Source: an uncultured Mucilaginibacter sp. | GTDB taxonomy: Bacteria; Bacteroidota; Bacteroidia; Sphingobacteriales; Sphingobacteriaceae | DNA length: 10,495 bases | NCBI RefSeq assembly: GCF_946479965.1 | Contig: NZ_CAMLHX010000086.1 | Coordinates: 1 to 10,495 of the forward strand | Reading direction: 5' to 3' | In this document: one piece after another, positions 7,335 to 10,495 of the stretch | Numbering within the stretch: position 1 is the first letter of the stretch | Layout: every line of letters begins with the position of its first letter | Translations under genes and position numbers: made by a program | The notes under the pieces: model-generated | Databases searched by the model: none | The model's input: only the letters and a program-made list of their open reading frames with translations | Told to the model about the DNA's origin: nothing

Positions 7335-7369
7335 TGATTACACTGATATACAAAATGATTACACTGATA
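7335..7369. repeat. Two direct copies of TGATTACACTGATA between iscX and kdsC
   Basis: The 14-base unit occurs at 7335-7348 and again at 7356-7369, a period of 21. It fills most of the 46-base gap between the iscX stop and the kdsC start. On the coding strand it reads TATCAGTGTAATCA, which resembles a family of ATCAGTGTAATC intergenic repeats I recall from Bacteroidetes genomes. No promoter is evident here. Confidence 0.6.
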
Positions 7370-7374
7370 ATGCT

Positions 7375-7617
7375 CTATTGATTATCGCGCCACTCATACA
7401 CCCAAGCCGATTGGATCTGCTCCAGGTGGCCTTCGCTTGATTCTTCGCGGGTACCGGCAAAATTAGGGAGCTCCAACACCCATTCCAGAAGATCGGTAAA
7501 CCGGATGCGGTATATTTTTGATTCGTTAAAATCATCGCCAAACTTTTCGTAAAGACTCATGGCAATATCTTCGTGATCGTTCCAGTGAATAGGTAAAGAA
7601 AATTTATCGTCTTTCAT
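7375..7617 (-). CDS. iscX: Fe-S cluster assembly protein IscX (YfhJ family)
   Basis: This 80-residue acidic protein matches IscX: HWNDHEDIAMSLYEKF, then IRFTDLLEWVLELPNF and a C-terminal EGHLEQIQSAWVYEW, aligning with the W-x-D, RFTD-x-x-x-W and L-E-x-I-x-x-x-W positions of E. coli IscX. The family protein is usually 65-70 residues; here a few residues are added at the N-terminus and after FGDDFN. IscX binds iron and the cysteine desulfurase IscS through acidic faces and tunes Fe-S assembly. It follows the ferredoxin gene by 21 bases, the same fdx-iscX order as at the end of the E. coli isc operon, although no iscS, iscU or hscBA is visible in the window. Confidence 0.88.
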   Translation of the reverse strand: MKDDKFSLPIHWNDHEDIAMSLYEKFGDDFNESKIYRIRFTDLLEWVLELPNFAGTREESSEGHLEQIQSAWVYEWRDNQ

Positions 7618-7638
7618 GTTATGCTGTATACAAACTTA

Positions 7639-7971
7639 TTAATGACCTAAAAACTGCGACTGGTTGGGCAGGGTAACTTCAATATCGCCATCAATAACAA
7701 CGCTTTGGCAACCCAAACGCGAGTTAATGCGCGGGTTAACGGCCCTGTCAATAAAGTCTTCCTCTTTATCAGATATTTCCTGGATGTTATCCATCCCTTT
7801 GTTAATATAAACGTGGCAGGTACTGCAACCGCAAACGCCACCACAGTTATGTTGCAGCTCAATATCGTTATCCAGGCAAACATCAAGCACCGATTCGCCT
7901 TCGGCTATAGGTAATTCAACCGATTCGTGACCGGCTTCCTCAAAGTTTATCTTTAATTTAAAAATATTCAT
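7639..7971 (-). CDS. fdx: [2Fe-2S] ferredoxin, adrenodoxin/ISC type
   Basis: This 110-residue cytoplasmic electron carrier has the adrenodoxin-type ligand spacing: C43-x5-C49-x2-C52 and a distant C88 in LGCQ, with an extra Cys at 47 inside the loop (HNCGGVCGCSTCHVYI). Residues 61-75 (DNIQEISDKEEDFID) match the acidic interaction helix of ISC ferredoxins. It is of normal length and has no signal peptide. In ISC systems Fdx delivers electrons for cluster assembly by IscS/IscU, and the iscX gene directly downstream supports that role. It begins 19 bases after the DUF2520 stop codon. Confidence 0.9.
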   Translation of the reverse strand: MNIFKLKINFEEAGHESVELPIAEGESVLDVCLDNDIELQHNCGGVCGCSTCHVYINKGMDNIQEISDKEEDFIDRAVNPRINSRLGCQSVVIDGDIEVTLPNQSQFLGH

Positions 7972-7990
7972 TTGGGCAAAAGTAACAAAA

Positions 7991-8773
7991 TTACTTATCG
8001 CCGTGCTGAGTAAAATCCATTTTGATAATACCCTGACTTAACATTGTGTATATCTGCTGTAAATGAGGTGTTTCAGCAAGCAGTTTTAAGTGATCATTCA
8101 TAGTGCCTATATCATTACGCACCGCCGGACCGGTCTGCACCTGCGCCGGTAACCTCTCCTGCACTTTTTGGGCTGTCTCCAGTATAAGTGGGCGCAATAA
8201 CTCAAAGTCAAGACCCTTGTCATCCAGTAGTTGCCGTGCTACCTCATACAAATAGTTAGGAAAATTACAGGCGAACACGGCCGCCATGTGCAGTATTTTA
8301 CGCTGAGCGCCGTCAACCCGATAAATATTATTGCTAATGCTCTGCGCCAGTTCTTCTATTTGACGGCTTATGCTGGCATCTGCCCCTTCAATACATAAAG
8401 GCACCTGTCTGAAGTTGACCTCCTTAATCTTACTAAAAGTCTGCAGCGGATACAACACCCCTGCCTTATCGGTAAAAGCCAATAACGCATACAGATCAGT
8501 AGCGCCTGATGTATGCACCATCAGTTTATCGTGCTTTGCAAGCTGTTCTGCTATCACCCCAATTACATCGTCTTTAACAGCAATAACAAATACATCCGTA
8601 TCGCTATTAAGATGCTGAAGATCATCAACCGGCTCGGCTTTTACGTGGTAGGCCAACAGCGCAGCGTTTTGCATATCGCGGCTGTATACCTGTACAATAT
8701 TATGCCCCGCGTTTTTTAACGCGGCCGCCATGTGTGTAGCAACATTGCCCGAACCGATAATTGTTATGCGCAT
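7991..8773 (-). CDS. DUF2520 Rossmann-fold protein, NAD(P)-binding oxidoreductase-like
   Basis: This 260-residue protein starts with a dinucleotide-binding fold: MRITIIGSGNVATHMAAAL (GxGNxA) and a basic residue in VYSRD suggesting NADP preference. Then come VFVIAVKDDVI, VHTSGAT and GVLYPLQTFSK, as in ProC- and F420-dependent reductase-like proteins. The C-terminal helical half has AAVFACNFPNYLY and TGPAVRNDIGTMNDH, the hallmark of DUF2520. No reaction has been assigned that I know of; reduction of a small metabolite is inferred from the fold only. It appears to head the five-gene minus-strand run (fdx, iscX, kdsC, maf follow). I recall DUF2520, kdsC and maf as common neighbours in Bacteroidetes. 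I found no promoter in the 106-base gap upstream. Confidence 0.85.
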   Translation of the reverse strand: MRITIIGSGNVATHMAAALKNAGHNIVQVYSRDMQNAALLAYHVKAEPVDDLQHLNSDTDVFVIAVKDDVIGVIAEQLAKHDKLMVHTSGATDLYALLAFTDKAGVLYPLQTFSKIKEVNFRQVPLCIEGADASISRQIEELAQSISNNIYRVDGAQRKILHMAAVFACNFPNYLYEVARQLLDDKGLDFELLRPLILETAQKVQERLPAQVQTGPAVRNDIGTMNDHLKLLAETPHLQQIYTMLSQGIIKMDFTQHGDK

Positions 8774-8798
8774 GGAAAAATAGAACCGTTAATTAAGG

Positions 8799-8865
8799 GG
8801 GTGGCTCAGAGCCGGGTGAGCCTGCGTGAGCCCTGTGAGCCCCCGTGAGCCCGTGTGAGCCACCC
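8799..8865. repeat. GTGAGCC tandem array enclosed by a 10-bp inverted repeat
   Basis: Five copies of GTGAGCC start at 8816, 8826, 8835, 8845 and 8855, spaced 9-10 bp. The array is bounded by GGGTGGCTCA (8799-8808) and its exact complement TGAGCCACCC (8856-8865). The left edge also holds GGCTC-A-GAGCC (8803-8813). It is GC-rich in an AT-rich gap between two co-directional minus-strand genes. A stable folded RNA is likely, but the minus-strand read-out is followed by CCTTAATTAA rather than a clean T-run, so it is an uncertain terminator. Confidence 0.7.
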
Positions 8866-8879
8866 TACGTTTATTATAA

Positions 8880-9638
8880 TTATTTAGCTGGCGGATACCA
8901 TTCCTTCAGCCTTACATCAATACTCTTATCACCTGCATTAACCAGGGCTTTAAAAGCATTAACATCTTGTCCGCGATAATGGTAAGGATAAACAGCTTTG
9001 GGTTTGAAGGCCAGTACAGCTTGTGCCGCTTCGTTTACATCCATGGTATAAGGAAGGTTCATACAAATAAAGGCTATGTCTATATTTTTAAGTGCTTTCA
9101 TTTCGGAAGTGCCCGCTGTGTCGCCTGAAATATAAATGTTCTTGCCGCCTACAGTTATTACATAGCCATTACCGCGACCTTTAGTATGGTTGTTAGCATT
9201 AGCTGCCCCCGGCAGGTTATACATAGGCACAGCAGCAATAACAATATCGCCTTGAGTGGTTCTTTGATCGTTGTTTAATACCATCACTTTTGCCTTATCA
9301 ATAGTAGCCGGTAATTTATCTGCCACAGCCTGCGGAACAACCAACGTGGTTTTTGCGGTGTTGATAGCTTCAACGGTTTTTGTATCAAAATGGTCGCCGT
9401 GAATGTCGGTAAGCAATATTATATCTGCCGCACCCAGTCCTGTAAAAGCAGTGGCCCCGCCGGTTGGGTCAACATAAATATTTTTACCCTGGTAGCTTAA
9501 TACCAATGTGGCGTGTGTTATAGGCTGAATGGTAAGTTCGCCACCTTTAACCTTTTCGTGGTCGGCAACGGTTCTTTGGGCCTTTGCCATCATCAGGCTT
9601 GTGGCTAATAAAAGTGTAAGCGCTAATTTTATTTTCAT
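8880..9638 (-). CDS. Exported metallo-beta-lactamase-fold hydrolase (UlaG-like)
   Basis: This 252-residue protein has a signal peptide (MKIK, hydrophobic core, likely cut at AKA|Q, residue 20/21), so it is probably periplasmic. The mature part begins with ITHATLVLSYQGKNIYVDP (residues 40-58), as in the UlaG-like branch of the MBL superfamily. The metal motif appears as TDIHGDHFD (77-85): H80, D82 and H83 are present but the first His of HxHxDH is Asp78. Further marks are ISGDTAGTSEM, with a metal-binding Asp, and the late YPYHYRG His. The length is about that of small MBL hydrolases and shorter than UlaG itself. The substrate is unknown; lactone or phosphodiester hydrolysis would be guesses. 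It has its own promoter upstream and is divergent from imuA. Confidence 0.83.
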   Translation of the reverse strand: MKIKLALTLLLATSLMMAKAQRTVADHEKVKGGELTIQPITHATLVLSYQGKNIYVDPTGGATAFTGLGAADIILLTDIHGDHFDTKTVEAINTAKTTLVVPQAVADKLPATIDKAKVMVLNNDQRTTQGDIVIAAVPMYNLPGAANANNHTKGRGNGYVITVGGKNIYISGDTAGTSEMKALKNIDIAFICMNLPYTMDVNEAAQAVLAFKPKAVYPYHYRGQDVNAFKALVNAGDKSIDVRLKEWYPPAK

Positions 9639-9663
9639 GGTATCTGTTTTGATTTTTACAGGA

Positions 9664-9696
9664 TAAAATTACAGCTATTATGCTATTACTTACAAA
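9664..9696 (-). promoter_or_regulatory. Bacteroidetes-type promoter for the MBL hydrolase gene
   Basis: On the minus strand, TTTG (9696-9693), a 21-base spacer, then TAATTTTA (9671-9664). This fits TTTG-N19-21-TAnnTTTG with only the final base different. Predicted transcription starts near 9657, about 20 bases before the ATG at 9638. Confidence 0.55.
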
Positions 9697-9766
9697 GTTT
9701 GTTTGCATTATAGCATGGTTGTTATACTTCTATCCGTTTTCCCAGGTTATTTTATTCCATTCTTTT

Positions 9767-9800
9767 TTTGTTTATTCTATCCAAAATACTAATATTTTTA
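9767..9800 (+). promoter_or_regulatory. Possible imuA promoter
   Basis: TTTG (9767-9770), a 22-base spacer and TATTTTTA (9793-9800) resemble the Bacteroidetes promoter pattern, with a spacer one base longer than usual and the last -7 base changed. Inverted ACTAATA (9788-9794) and TATTAGT (9821-9827) flank the expected transcription start and could form part of an operator. No known SOS box is recognisable to me here. Confidence 0.35.
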
Positions 9801-9831
9801 GCAATTTTACATTCTGAAATTATTAGTGTTT

Positions 9832-10495
9832 ATGCCGTTTCCCAACAAAGCCATCATTAGCAGGCTGCAAAAAGATATTTTGCAATGGGAAGGCTACAGG
9901 CCACCCGAGGCTGGCAAGCATAAACCCATAGGTCTTGGACCCGTAGAAGCTGCTTTCCCCAACGGGGTCTTCCCGGTAGGGGCTGTGCACGAGATGGTTT
10001 GCGCCAATACAGAGCAGGCCACCGCCGGGGGTGCTTTAATAAGTGGCTTATTAGCCAATTTAATGCAGCAGGGCGGCGTTTGTCTGTGGATAGGCCTATC
10101 AGGCAACCTTTATCCATCGGCATTAAAAAGTTTCGGGGTTGACCCTGAACGGGTAATTTTTGTGAACCTGCTGAATGACCGTGATGTGCTATGGGCCATG
10201 GAAGAAGCCTTAAAATGCCCCGGACTGGTAATGGCTGTTGGCGAGGTACGCGAGCTCAACTTTAAGCAATCAAGGCGATTACAATTGGCGGTGGAGCAAA
10301 GCCGGGTAACGGGCTTTGTTCTTCGCAATCAATCAAAAAAATTAAGTGCTACGGCCTGTGCCGCGCGCTGGCAGGTGACGCCCCTGCCCAGCGAGCCTAC
10401 GGATGGGCTGCCCGGCCTGGGGTTTCCGCGCTGGCGGGTTGACCTGCTGCGGGTGCGCAACGGACAAGGCGGCAGTTGGATACTGGAATGGGCCG
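9832..10495 (+). CDS. imuA: ImuA, RecA-like accessory protein of the mutasome, N-terminal part (cut by window end)
   Basis: The first 221 residues are visible and the frame is open at the right edge. Family marks of the Bacteroidetes ImuA group are IISRLQKDILQWEG, LGPVEAAFPNGVFPVGAVHEM (34-55), VCLWIGLSGNLYPSAL, DVLWAMEEALKCPG, SRRLQLAVEQSRVTGFVLR and GFPRWRVDLLRVRNG. The family is usually about 240 residues, so only the tail is missing. ImuA is RecA-related and works with ImuB (an inactive Y-family polymerase) and DnaE2 in translesion synthesis after DNA damage. The position of RecA's P-loop reads CANTEQATAGG (57-67) with no GKT/S, so ATP binding in the classical way is unlikely. The ATG at 9832 lies 25-30 bases after the predicted transcription start. 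imuB and dnaE2 would be expected to the right. Confidence 0.87.
   Translation, partial: MPFPNKAIISRLQKDILQWEGYRPPEAGKHKPIGLGPVEAAFPNGVFPVGAVHEMVCANTEQATAGGALISGLLANLMQQGGVCLWIGLSGNLYPSALKSFGVDPERVIFVNLLNDRDVLWAMEEALKCPGLVMAVGEVRELNFKQSRRLQLAVEQSRVTGFVLRNQSKKLSATACAARWQVTPLPSEPTDGLPGLGFPRWRVDLLRVRNGQGGSWILEWA

Noticed and set aside
8816..8861. GTGAGCC units as a CRISPR array
   Set aside because: The unit is 7 bases with 2-3 base spacing, far too short for repeat and spacer, and there are no cas genes.
9680..9716. Inverted ATGCTAT/ATAGCAT pair in the imuA-MBL gap as an SOS operator
   Set aside because: The arms are 7 bp with a 23-bp spacer and match no LexA-type site I know; it may be chance in AT-rich DNA.

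Overview
The window looks like chromosomal DNA of a Bacteroidetes bacterium, most likely a sphingobacterium of the Mucilaginibacter/Pedobacter kind. This rests on three things: the protein families present (a two-FtsX-domain permease of about 790 residues, an MG2-type exported protein, the Bacteroidetes form of ImuA, and a DUF2520 gene near kdsC and maf); promoters that fit the Bacteroidetes pattern TTTG-N19-21-TAnnTTTG; and intergenic repeats that I recall from such genomes. The species assignment is inference, not proof.

Layout. 1-660 (+) is the C-terminal part of a D-Ala-D-Ala carboxypeptidase (DacB/PBP4). 661-975 is AT-rich intergenic DNA with a stem-loop repeat and a 12-bp palindrome. 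976-3342 (+) is an ABC-transporter permease of the MacB/FtsX type with no ATPase gene beside it. It converges, with a 22-bp gap, on 3365-5773 (-), a large exported MG2-domain protein. Upstream of that gene, 5774-6089 holds a good promoter, a near-perfect palindrome and a cluster of GTGTTGCA-type boxes. From 8773 down to 6090 (-) lie five genes in one direction: a DUF2520 Rossmann protein, a [2Fe-2S] ferredoxin (fdx), iscX, kdsC and maf. 8880-9638 (-) is an exported metallo-beta-lactamase-fold hydrolase. It diverges from 9832-10495 (+), the start of imuA, which is cut by the window end.

How the genes fit together. dacB (peptidoglycan), kdsC (Kdo for lipopolysaccharide) and the permease concern the envelope. 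fdx-iscX is the tail of an ISC-type Fe-S assembly module without its usual partners. maf is a nucleotide-sanitising pyrophosphatase. imuA normally heads the damage-induced mutagenesis cassette imuA-imuB-dnaE2. The coding genes are ordinary housekeeping or family-level genes. I see no clear novel multi-gene system. The unusual material is between the genes: ATGAAC-type repeats that run in frame into maf, a GTGAGCC tandem array closed by inverted repeats, and the GTGTTGCA boxes upstream of the MG2 gene.
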